Shown piece by piece: positions 1 to 5,237 of a stretch of 8,987 nt of DNA. This stretch comes from Planctomycetota bacterium (GTDB taxonomy: Bacteria; Planctomycetota; PLA2; JAEUHO01). The translations under genes and the position numbers were made by a program. Location of the stretch: NCBI GenBank assembly GCA_024639415.1, contig JAHEIK010000130.1, positions 1-8,987 of the forward strand, given 5' to 3'. The notes under the pieces were generated by a model that saw nothing but the letters and a program-made list of their open reading frames with translations, was not told the origin of the DNA and made no database searches. The first letter of the stretch is position 1; each line of letters starts with the position of its first letter.

Positions 1-1
1 T

Positions 2-265
2 GAGGACATCGACCAGCGCTTCGGCTGGTTCGTGGAGGCCCTGCAGTACGGCACGCCGCCTCACGGCGGGTTCGCCATCGGCTTCGACCGCTTGGTGATG
101 ACCCTGCTGGGCGAGGACGGCATCCAGGACGTGATCGCCTTTCCGAAGACGATGACGGCCGTGGACCTCATGTGCCGCGCTCCGGCGCCTGTGGACACAG
201 AGCAGCTCGACGAGCTCGGGATCGGCCTCATCGTGGAACCCTCCACGGACGATCCGACGTCCTAG
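2..265 (+). CDS. aspS: Aspartyl-tRNA synthetase, C-terminal fragment (5' end outside window)
   Basis: This is the last 87 residues of a bacterial-type AspRS, a cytoplasmic class II synthetase that charges tRNA-Asp with aspartate. The frame is open from the window edge, so the gene begins upstream. The fragment reads EDIDQRFGWFVEALQYGTPP and continues with HGGFAIGFDRLVMTLLG, which is class II motif 3 with its conserved arginine, the ATP-binding part of the active site. The segment IAFPKTMTAVDLMCRAPAPV follows and matches the conserved C-terminal end of bacterial AspRS. The C-terminus (about 15 residues after the LGI block) is short and acidic. A 211-base gap separates it from thrS. AspRS and the AsnRS/AspRS hybrids cannot be told apart from this fragment alone, but the family is clear. 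Confidence 0.95.
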   Translation, partial: EDIDQRFGWFVEALQYGTPPHGGFAIGFDRLVMTLLGEDGIQDVIAFPKTMTAVDLMCRAPAPVDTEQLDELGIGLIVEPSTDDPTS

Positions 266-296
266 ATGCATGGCCCGCCGCGCACCCCTCCTCGGT

Positions 297-312
297 CGCC
301 CGATTCCGGGCG
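297..312 (+). terminator. Weak hairpin downstream of aspS
   Basis: A perfect 6-bp inverted repeat, CGCCCG-ATTC-CGGGCG, lies 31 bases after the aspS stop. There is no T-tract behind it, so it could be a weak or Rho-assisted terminator, or chance in GC-rich DNA. Confidence 0.25.
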
Positions 313-355
313 CCGGGTGCGTACTCCTTACGCCCACGACGACGTCCTAGCTCGG

Positions 356-393
356 CCCCCTGCTCGAATGTCCGCAAGGACGGGGTAGGAGGT
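356..393 (+). promoter_or_regulatory. thrS leader: GNRA hairpin followed by an orphan Shine-Dalgarno sequence
   Basis: A small hairpin GTCC-GCAA-GGAC (370-381) has a GNRA-type loop and is flanked by C-rich (356-360) and G-rich (382-385) runs that could extend it. It is followed by AGGAGGT at 387-393, a near-perfect ribosome binding site about 84 bases before the thrS ATG and not at thrS spacing. In E. coli, ThrRS represses its own mRNA by binding tRNA-like leader structures. Whether anything similar happens here is unknown. No convincing promoter was found in 266-476: TTGACG at 397-402 has no matching -10. Confidence 0.3.
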
Positions 394-476
394 AGATTGA
401 CGCGCCCGGTGCCGTGCGGCGCCGCGCCAGAACCCAACCGGCCGCCCGCGGCCCCCGACACACGAGGTAATCCGCC

Positions 477-2393
477 ATGTCACCGCAACTCGAGCTCCGC
501 CTTCCCGATGGATCGATCCGCCAGGTCGCTCCCGGGACGACGGTGCGTCAGGTGGCGGCCGACATCGGACCGGGCCTCGCCAAGGCGGCGGTGGCCGGCG
601 AGATCGAGGGCGACGTCATCGAGATCGACCGCCCGATCGAGAGTGGCGGCGCCTTCCGGATCCTGACCGCCCGTGATGAGGACGCGCTGCACGTGTTGCG
701 GCACAGCGCGGCACACCTCCTGGCGATGGCCGTCCTGGACCTGTTCCCCGGCACCGATCTGGGCTTCGGCCCTGCGACCGACGACGGCTTCTACTACGAC
801 TTCAGGACCCCGCGCCAGATCGTGGAGGAGGACCTCCCCAAGATCGAGCAGCGGATGAAGGAGATCGTGAAGGAGAAGCGCGCCTACGCGCGCGTCGAGG
901 TCGATCGCTCTGGCGCGAAGGAGCGCCTACAGGGGCTGGGCTTCGAGCTCAAGATCCCGCACGTCGACGAGATCCCCGAGGACGTGATCTCGTTCTACGA
1001 CTCGGGCACCTTCACCGACATGTGCGAGGGCCCCCACGTTCCCGACACCGGGTGGATCGAGCACATCAAGCTGCTCTCGGTCAGCGGCGCCTACTGGCGC
1101 GGCGACGCCTCCGGCGTGCCGATGCAGCGCGTGCGCGGCACCGCGTTCTTCGGCAAGAAGGAGCTGAAGGCGCATCTGGAGCGCATCGAGCAGGCCCGCC
1201 TGCGCGACCACCGCAAGGTCGGACGCGAGATGGATCTGTTCTCGCTGCACGCCGAAGGGCCTGGATTCCCGTTCTGGCACCCCAAGGGCGCGATTCTCTG
1301 GAATGCGCTCGAAGGGCTCGTGCGCGAGGAACTGCTCGCTCGCGGCTACGGCGAGGTGCGCACCCCGACCGTGCTCTCCGATGAACTCTGGAAGCGCTCG
1401 GGCCACTGGGACCACTTCAAGGACGACATGTACTTCATGGAGATCGACGAGCGCTCGTTCGCCGTCAAGCCCATGAACTGTCCCGGCTGCTGCTTGATCT
1501 ACGGCTCCAAGCCGCACTCCTACAAGGAGTTGCCGCTGCGCATGGCCGAGTTCGGCGGTGTGCACCGCAACGAGATGTCGGGCGTGCTGCACGGCCTCCT
1601 GCGGGTGCGCGCCTTCACCCAGGACGACGCCCACGTCTACTGCACCGAGGAGCAGCTCGAGGACGAGATCGGGGACATGCTCGACATGACCCGTGCGATC
1701 TACGACGCCGTCGGCTTCCACGACATCAAGACCCGCCTGGCCACCCGGCCCGAGGACGCCATGGGCGATCCGGAGGCCTGGGAGCGCGCCGAGAAGGCCT
1801 TGGGCTCGGCGCTTGACAAGAACGGCTTCGAGGGCTGGACCCTGGCTCCCGGCGAGGGCGCCTTCTACGGTCCGAAGATCGAGGTGCACGTCACCGACGC
1901 GCTGGGCCGTAGCTGGCAGTGCGGCACCGTGCAGGTCGACTTCTCGATGCCCGAGCGCTTCGGCTTGGAGTACACCGGCCGGGACGGGGCCAAGCACACC
2001 CCGGTGATGATCCACCGCGCCATCCTCGGCTCCATGGAGCGCTTCGTCGGGATCCTGATCGAGCACTACGCGGGCAAGTTCCCGCTGTGGCTCGCGCCGG
2101 TCCAGGCCAAGGTGCTCTCCATCACCGAGAAGCAGGCTGACTACGCCCTAGAGGTAAGCCGGCAGCTGCAGGCCGCCGGGGTCCGGGCCGAGGCGGACAT
2201 CCGCGGCGACAAGGTCGGGTCCAAGATCCGCGACGCCACCCTCGAGCGTGTGAACTACATGCTCGTGGTGGGGGGGCGCGAGGCCGAGTCCGGCCAGGTC
2301 GACGTCCGGACCCGCGCCGGGGACCGTCTGGGGGCCATGAGCCCGGACGAGTTCGTCGCCCGCGCCCTCGCTGAGATCCGGAACCGGGCGTGA
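477..2393 (+). CDS. thrS: Threonyl-tRNA synthetase
   Basis: ThrRS, 638 residues (E. coli enzyme 642), charges tRNA-Thr in the cytoplasm and hydrolyses mischarged Ser-tRNA-Thr. The N-terminal TGS domain covers about residues 3-64. The editing domain follows, with HSAAH at 76-80 and MCEGPHV at 182-188, so the four conserved editing residues (H76, H80, C183, H187) are present. The class II catalytic core runs from about 245 to 535. Its zinc ligands are C335, H386 and H513. The anticodon-binding domain is about 540-638. The ATG was chosen because GAGGT at 464-468 sits 8 bases upstream and the TGS domain starts at once. One oddity is NCPGCC at 334-339, where many ThrRS have NCPGH. The gene ends 93 bases before infC. 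Confidence 0.98.
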   Translation: MSPQLELRLPDGSIRQVAPGTTVRQVAADIGPGLAKAAVAGEIEGDVIEIDRPIESGGAFRILTARDEDALHVLRHSAAHLLAMAVLDLFPGTDLGFGPATDDGFYYDFRTPRQIVEEDLPKIEQRMKEIVKEKRAYARVEVDRSGAKERLQGLGFELKIPHVDEIPEDVISFYDSGTFTDMCEGPHVPDTGWIEHIKLLSVSGAYWRGDASGVPMQRVRGTAFFGKKELKAHLERIEQARLRDHRKVGREMDLFSLHAEGPGFPFWHPKGAILWNALEGLVREELLARGYGEVRTPTVLSDELWKRSGHWDHFKDDMYFMEIDERSFAVKPMNCPGCCLIYGSKPHSYKELPLRMAEFGGVHRNEMSGVLHGLLRVRAFTQDDAHVYCTEEQLEDEIGDMLDMTRAIYDAVGFHDIKTRLATRPEDAMGDPEAWERAEKALGSALDKNGFEGWTLAPGEGAFYGPKIEVHVTDALGRSWQCGTVQVDFSMPERFGLEYTGRDGAKHTPVMIHRAILGSMERFVGILIEHYAGKFPLWLAPVQAKVLSITEKQADYALEVSRQLQAAGVRAEADIRGDKVGSKIRDATLERVNYMLVVGGREAESGQVDVRTRAGDRLGAMSPDEFVARALAEIRNRA

Positions 2394-2474
2394 TCCCGCC
2401 CGTTGACCATGGCAAACTGATAGGTCTCCCCACGGCCCGAGCCCGGGTTGCGGAGGAGGCCCGTACACCGCACT

Positions 2475-2480
2475 GGAGGA
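2475..2480 (+). promoter_or_regulatory. infC ribosome binding site that fixes the AUU start
   Basis: GGAGGA at 2475-2480 is the only strong Shine-Dalgarno match before infC. It is 6 bases upstream of an in-frame ATT at 2487. No ATG or GTG lies in frame between it and the conserved IF3 N-domain, so it selects the ATT codon. Confidence 0.85.
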
Positions 2481-2486
2481 CAGCCC

Positions 2487-3026
2487 ATTCGCCGCCATCG
2501 ATTTGATCGATCCTTGCCCCGTGACACGGGGCCCAGGGTCAACGAACGCATCACGATCCGTCAGGTCCGCCTGATCGACCATGAACAGAACAACATCGGC
2601 GTCGTCGACACCGATGAAGCTCGACGCATGGCCGCCGAGGTGGACATGGACCTCGTCGAGGTCAACTCGAAGACGCGTCCGCCCGTCTGCCGGATCATGG
2701 ATTTCGGCCGCTACAAGTACGAGCAGAGCAAGAAGGCTCACGAGTCGAAAGCGAAGCAGCACCGCAGCAAGCTCAAGACCGTGCGCCTGAGGCCCAAGAC
2801 CGACCCGCACATGCTCGAGATCCGCGTCAACAAGGCGCGTGAGTTCCTCGAGCGCGGCGACAAGGTGCAGCTCATGATCCTCTTCCGTGGGCGCGAGATG
2901 GCGCACCAGGAGCTGGGCTACAACCACTGCAAGGAAGTGGCGAAGCGCCTCGAGGACATCGCGAAGGTCGAGCAGGCACCGCGCATGGAAGGCCGCCGCA
3001 TGCACATGCTGCTCGCGAAGAAGTAG
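2487..3026 (+). CDS. infC: Translation initiation factor IF-3, non-canonical AUU start
   Basis: IF3 binds the 30S subunit, prevents premature 50S joining and proofreads start-codon/initiator-tRNA pairing. Starting at ATT 2487 the protein is 179 residues, against 180 in E. coli. The N-domain holds RVNERITIRQVRLID (17-31), the linker begins around PPVCRIMDFGRYKYEQSKK (65-83), and the C-domain contains FRGREMAH (133-140) and VEQAPRMEGR (161-170). The start rests on the GGAGGA at 6-base spacing and on the family habit of AUU or other rare starts, which lets IF3 repress its own mRNA. A farther-upstream TTG at 2448 is in frame but has no good ribosome binding site and would add 13 unconserved residues. 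The stop codon lies inside a 17-bp perfect hairpin. Confidence 0.96.
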   Translation: MRRHRFDRSLPRDTGPRVNERITIRQVRLIDHEQNNIGVVDTDEARRMAAEVDMDLVEVNSKTRPPVCRIMDFGRYKYEQSKKAHESKAKQHRSKLKTVRLRPKTDPHMLEIRVNKAREFLERGDKVQLMILFRGREMAHQELGYNHCKEVAKRLEDIAKVEQAPRMEGRRMHMLLAKK

Positions 3027-3050
3027 AGGCTTCGCCTCTACTTCTTCGCG
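3014..3050 (+). terminator. Perfect 17-bp hairpin containing the infC stop codon
   Basis: The left arm (3014-3030) covers the last ten coding bases, the TAG stop and four further bases. The right arm (3034-3050) is its exact reverse complement, with a TTC loop. The tip reads GGCTTCGCC, typical of stable bacterial stem-loops. No T-tract follows, so intrinsic termination is uncertain. Protection of the mRNA 3' end, Rho-assisted termination or processing are alternatives. It lies between infC and the large non-coding gap and probably uncouples infC from rpmI. Confidence 0.6.
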
Positions 3051-3115
3051 CCCGTGCCCGTAACCGTGCCCGTCTCCGTTCCCGACGTGCCCGGCCCACG
3101 TTCCCGTGTCCCGTC
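3051..3115 (+). repeat. Degenerate hexanucleotide tandem repeat
   Basis: Six consecutive hexamers fit the pattern NCCGNN: cccgtg, cccgta, accgtg, cccgtc, tccgtt, cccgac (3051-3086). After a 3-base slip, weaker copies (cccggc, ccacgt, tcccgt) run to about 3115. The repeat begins directly after the infC hairpin. The spacing is exact, so it is seen rather than inferred; its role is unknown. Confidence 0.75.
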
Positions 3116-3311
3116 TCTTCACGCCATGCCCCGCGCGACCGCGACCTTGGGCGGCCATCCGGCGCCGGCTGCGCCGGCTCCTCAGGCAGCCCCTACGGGG
3201 GTGCTGACGACGGCCGATCGGGGACGGCGCCCGCCTCCGGCCTCGCACGCGGGGCAGCCCCTGGGCGCAGGGCGCGCACACGTCCGCCCTCTGGGCGGAC
3301 TGGGGCGCCCC
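3116..3311. other. Non-coding stretch with clustered GC-rich inverted repeats
   Basis: No plausible gene lies between infC and rpmI (438 bases). The middle holds several dyads: CCGGCG/CGCCGG (3159-3177), CAGCCCC with GGGG-T-GCTG (3187-3206), GGGG-CAG-CCCC (3251-3261), GTCCGCCC-TCT-GGGCGGAC (3282-3300) and the palindrome GGGGCGCCCC (3302-3311). The words CCCCTAC and AGGCAGC each occur twice (around 3184-3196 and 3307-3320), so parts may be copies of one REP-like element. High GC makes some dyads expected by chance. Confidence 0.5.
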
Positions 3312-3315
3312 TACA

Positions 3316-3342
3316 GGCAGCTTCCGCGCCGCGGAAGCTGCC
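3316..3342. repeat. Perfect 13-bp inverted repeat upstream of the rpmI promoter
   Basis: GGCAGCTTCCGCG and its exact reverse complement are separated by one base. As RNA it would form at least a 10-bp stem with a 7-base loop. It ends 10 bases before the TTGACC element of the candidate rpmI promoter. It may be a terminator without T-tract for upstream transcripts, or a binding site for a dimeric regulator. Confidence 0.6.
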
Positions 3343-3352
3343 GGGCGGAATG

Positions 3353-3380
3353 TTGACCCGGGAGGTGGGGTCGCTACCCT
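3353..3380 (+). promoter_or_regulatory. Candidate housekeeping promoter for rpmI-rplT
   Basis: TTGACC (3353-3358) matches the -35 consensus at five of six positions. After a 16-base spacer, TACCCT (3375-3380) fits the loose TAnnnT -10 form common in high-GC bacteria. Transcription would start near 3387 and give a leader of about 78 bases. It follows the infC hairpin and the 3316-3342 dyad, so rpmI-rplT probably has its own transcript. Confidence 0.5.
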
Positions 3381-3386
3381 GCCCCG

Positions 3387-3464
3387 TTCGATCCCCAGTT
3401 CCGCGTCCAAAGGAGGGCGAGGGCAGCCGGGGATGCCCATGACCCCCAGCCTCGAGACGGAACC
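3387..3464 (+). promoter_or_regulatory. rpmI leader, possible L20 autoregulatory structure
   Basis: In E. coli and Bacillus, L20 represses its operon by binding leader RNA that mimics 23S rRNA. Here ATCCCC (3391-3396) can pair with GGGGAT (3429-3434), and the same G-run can instead pair with CCCC at 3442-3446, so two exclusive folds exist. A strong AAAGGAGG (3409-3416) lies too far from the rpmI ATG to serve it. The sequence at usual spacing (GAGACGGA, about 3453-3460) is a weak ribosome binding site. The leader role is inferred from the family. Confidence 0.3.
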
Positions 3465-3662
3465 ATGCCCAAGATCAAGACCCGCAAGTCGATTGCCAAG
3501 CGCTTCAAGGTCTCCAAGACGGGCAAGGTGATCCCGTACGGCTCGGCCAACTCGAGCCACATCATGAGCAAGAAGGACAGCAAGCGCCGCCGTCGTCTGC
3601 GCCACCCCACGCCCGTCAAGGGCGCACAGGCCAAGTCGATGCGTCGCTACATGGGCGAGTAG
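3465..3662 (+). CDS. rpmI: 50S ribosomal protein bL35
   Basis: bL35, 65 residues, the usual length, is a small basic protein of the large ribosomal subunit. The sequence opens with MPKIKTRKSIAKRFKVSKTG, matching the family N-terminus MPKMKT-KGAAKRFKVTGTG, and later has SSHIMSKKDSKRRRRLRHPT. The ATG is fixed by this N-terminus although the ribosome binding site is weak. rplT follows after 66 bases. The gene is set apart from infC by 438 bases, unlike the tight infC-rpmI spacing in E. coli and Bacillus. Confidence 0.98.
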   Translation: MPKIKTRKSIAKRFKVSKTGKVIPYGSANSSHIMSKKDSKRRRRLRHPTPVKGAQAKSMRRYMGE

Positions 3663-3728
3663 TCCAGTCCCCCACGATCCAGGTCCTACTCCCCTCGACA
3701 CGCCCCCCGATCACCAGGGAATCACGCC

Positions 3729-4082
3729 ATGTCCCGCGTCACCTCCACTCCCGTCCGCCTTGCTCGCAAGCGCCGGCTGATGAAGTTCGCCAAGGGCTAC
3801 TGGGGCGCTCGCCGCCGCCAGTACAAGGTCATGAAGGAGACGGTGCATCGCGGCTGGCAGTACGCGTACATCCATCGCCGTCTGCGCAAGCGTGACTTCC
3901 GCCGCCTCTGGATCCTCCGCATCAACGCCGCCTGCCGGGCGCGCGGCATGATGTACAGCCGCTTCATCGCCGGCCTCAACAAGGCGGGTATCGAGCTCAA
4001 CCGCAAGGCACTCAGCGAGCTGGCCATCCACGACCCGAAGGCCTTCGACCAGGTCGTCGAGGCGGCGCAGGCGGCCGCGTAG
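3729..4082 (+). CDS. rplT: 50S ribosomal protein bL20
   Basis: bL20, 117 residues (E. coli 118), binds 23S rRNA early in 50S assembly and in several bacteria represses the rpmI-rplT mRNA. The conserved basic N-terminal half is clear (KFAKGYWGARRRQYKVMKET, then QYAYIHRRLRKRDFRRLWI), followed by the globular part INAACRARGMMYSRFIAGLN and KAGIELNRKALSELAIHD. The N-terminus MSRVTSTPVRLARKRRLMK is slightly divergent from the usual MARVKRG start. The ATG has AGGGA (3716-3720) 8 bases upstream. It is most likely cotranscribed with rpmI. Confidence 0.98.
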   Translation: MSRVTSTPVRLARKRRLMKFAKGYWGARRRQYKVMKETVHRGWQYAYIHRRLRKRDFRRLWILRINAACRARGMMYSRFIAGLNKAGIELNRKALSELAIHDPKAFDQVVEAAQAAA

Positions 4083-4145
4083 GCGCAGCCCCCTTGCGCT
4101 CCTCGTTCCCGCCGGCGTGACAGCTCGGGAGGGTGACGGGAACGA
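4083..4145 (+). terminator. Inverted repeats after rplT
   Basis: GCGCA (4083-4087) and TGCGC (4095-4099) form a short hairpin directly after the stop. A perfect 9-bp pair, TCGTTCCCG (4103-4111) with CGGGAACGA (4137-4145), encloses 25 bases. Neither has a T-tract. They may end or attenuate the rplT transcript. No Phe-rich leader peptide of the E. coli pheM type is visible in 4083-4220. Confidence 0.35.
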
Positions 4146-4163
4146 TCCGTCCGCGCCGGGGAA

Positions 4164-4193
4164 GGTGAAGTCTCGTGCTTCACCGACTACAGT
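4164..4193 (+). promoter_or_regulatory. Candidate pheS promoter overlapping a perfect inverted repeat
   Basis: GGTGAAG (4164-4170) and CTTCACC (4178-4184) form a perfect 7-bp inverted repeat with a 7-base spacer. TACAGT (4188-4193) matches the -10 consensus at four of six positions, and GTGAAG at 4165-4170, at 17-base spacing, is a weak -35 (three of six) that falls within the left arm. The layout would suit an operator over a promoter, or a leader hairpin if transcription comes from upstream. Start would be near 4200, leaving a 5' leader of only about 20 bases. Confidence 0.35.
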
Positions 4194-4220
4194 GTCTCGA
4201 ACCCCGCGCGAGAACCCCCG

Positions 4221-5237
4221 ATGCTCGACCAGTTGCAAGCCCTGCAGGCGACCGCCCTGGACGAAGTCCGCGCCGCGGTCGACGTCGCCGCTCTGGATGT
4301 CGTCCAGTCCGCCTTCCTCGGCAAGAAGGGCCAGGTCCAGCAGGTCCTGCGCACGATAGGCAAGCTCGATCCCAAGGAGCGCGGCCCGGTGGGCCGGGCG
4401 GCCAACGAGGCGAAACAGGCCATCGAGGCGGCTCTCGAGGCACGCAAGGCCGAGTTGCTCGCAGCCGCCGACGCGAACCTGGCCGAGACGGAGTGGGTCG
4501 ACGCGACCCTGCCGCCGCCCGCCGGCTCGCGAGCGAGCGGGCGCGGAGGAAGCATCCACCCGATCACGGCCCTCGTCCGGGACATGGAGGACGTCTTCCT
4601 CTCCATGGGCTTCGAGACGCTCGACGGCCCCTGGGTCGAAGACGACCACCACAACTTCGGCGCGCTGAACATCCCGCCCGATCACCCCGCCCGCGACATG
4701 CAGGACACCTACTGGCTGACCGATGGGAACCTGCTGCGGACCCACACGAGCCCCGTCCAGGTGCGGGCGATGGAGACGCGCAAGCCTCCGATCCGCGCCG
4801 TCTGCCTGGGCCGCATCTTCCGCAACGAAGAGCTGGACGCGACCCACGAGAACACCTTCCACCAGTGCGAGGGGTTCTTCGTCGACCGCGACGTGAGCGT
4901 GGGCCACATGATCTACGTGCTCGAGTCGCTGCTGCACGAGATCATCGGCCCCGACGTGAAGGTGCGGCTCCGTCCGTCCTACTTCCCGTTCGTCGAGCCG
5001 GGCTTCGAGATGGACGTCACCTTCCGCGGTGACTGGATGGAGCTCCTCGGCTGCGGCATGGTCCATCCGTACGTGCTGGAGGCGGGCGGTATCGACCCGA
5101 ACGAGTACAGCGGCTTCGCGTTCGGCATGGGTATCGACCGCCTGGTCATGGTGCGCCACGGCGTCGAAGACATCCGCCACCTGATGAGTGGTGACCTGCG
5201 CTTCATGAGCCAGTTCACCGGAGGGCTCGAAGGATGA
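4221..5237 (+). CDS. pheS: Phenylalanyl-tRNA synthetase alpha subunit
   Basis: PheRS alpha, 338 residues, is the catalytic subunit of the (alpha-beta)2 enzyme that charges tRNA-Phe. An N-terminal coiled-coil arm (about 1-90, with FLGKKGQV at 32-39) contacts tRNA. The class II core starts at GSIHP (110-114, motif 1), then FGALNIPPDHPARDMQDT (146-163), LLRTHTSPVQVR (171-182), GRIFRNE (197-203, motif 2), FHQCEGFFVD (213-222), RPSYFPFVEP (251-260) and FAFGMGIDRL (299-308, motif 3). The stretch ELDATHENTFHQ differs from the E. coli type (DQTHTPMFHQ) but keeps the fold residues. The ATG gives the family's usual N-terminal length; its ribosome binding site is weak. The stop overlaps pheT. Confidence 0.98.
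   Translation: MLDQLQALQATALDEVRAAVDVAALDVVQSAFLGKKGQVQQVLRTIGKLDPKERGPVGRAANEAKQAIEAALEARKAELLAAADANLAETEWVDATLPPPAGSRASGRGGSIHPITALVRDMEDVFLSMGFETLDGPWVEDDHHNFGALNIPPDHPARDMQDTYWLTDGNLLRTHTSPVQVRAMETRKPPIRAVCLGRIFRNEELDATHENTFHQCEGFFVDRDVSVGHMIYVLESLLHEIIGPDVKVRLRPSYFPFVEPGFEMDVTFRGDWMELLGCGMVHPYVLEAGGIDPNEYSGFAFGMGIDRLVMVRHGVEDIRHLMSGDLRFMSQFTGGLEG

Noticed and set aside
172..666. 164-codon + strand frame across the thrS leader
   Set aside because: It overlaps aspS and thrS in another frame, is Arg/Pro/Ser-rich, and is a typical GC shadow.
2403..2427. Promoter between thrS and infC (TTGACC at 2403-2408)
   Set aside because: The only -10-like sequence (TGATAG) is about 10 bases away, far too close, and nothing suitable lies at 16-18 bases.
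2448..2450. TTG as the infC start
   Set aside because: No good ribosome binding site precedes it, and it adds 13 residues absent from typical IF3, while the ATT at 2487 has GGAGGA at ideal spacing.
3054..3356. A separate 100-codon gene between infC and rpmI
   Set aside because: It has no ribosome binding site, its content comes from hexamer repeats and hairpin DNA, and no domain is visible. Kept only as a possible infC extension in the findings.
4083..4220. Phe-rich attenuator peptide or T-box before pheS
   Set aside because: No short frame with clustered Phe codons and no T-box sequence could be found.
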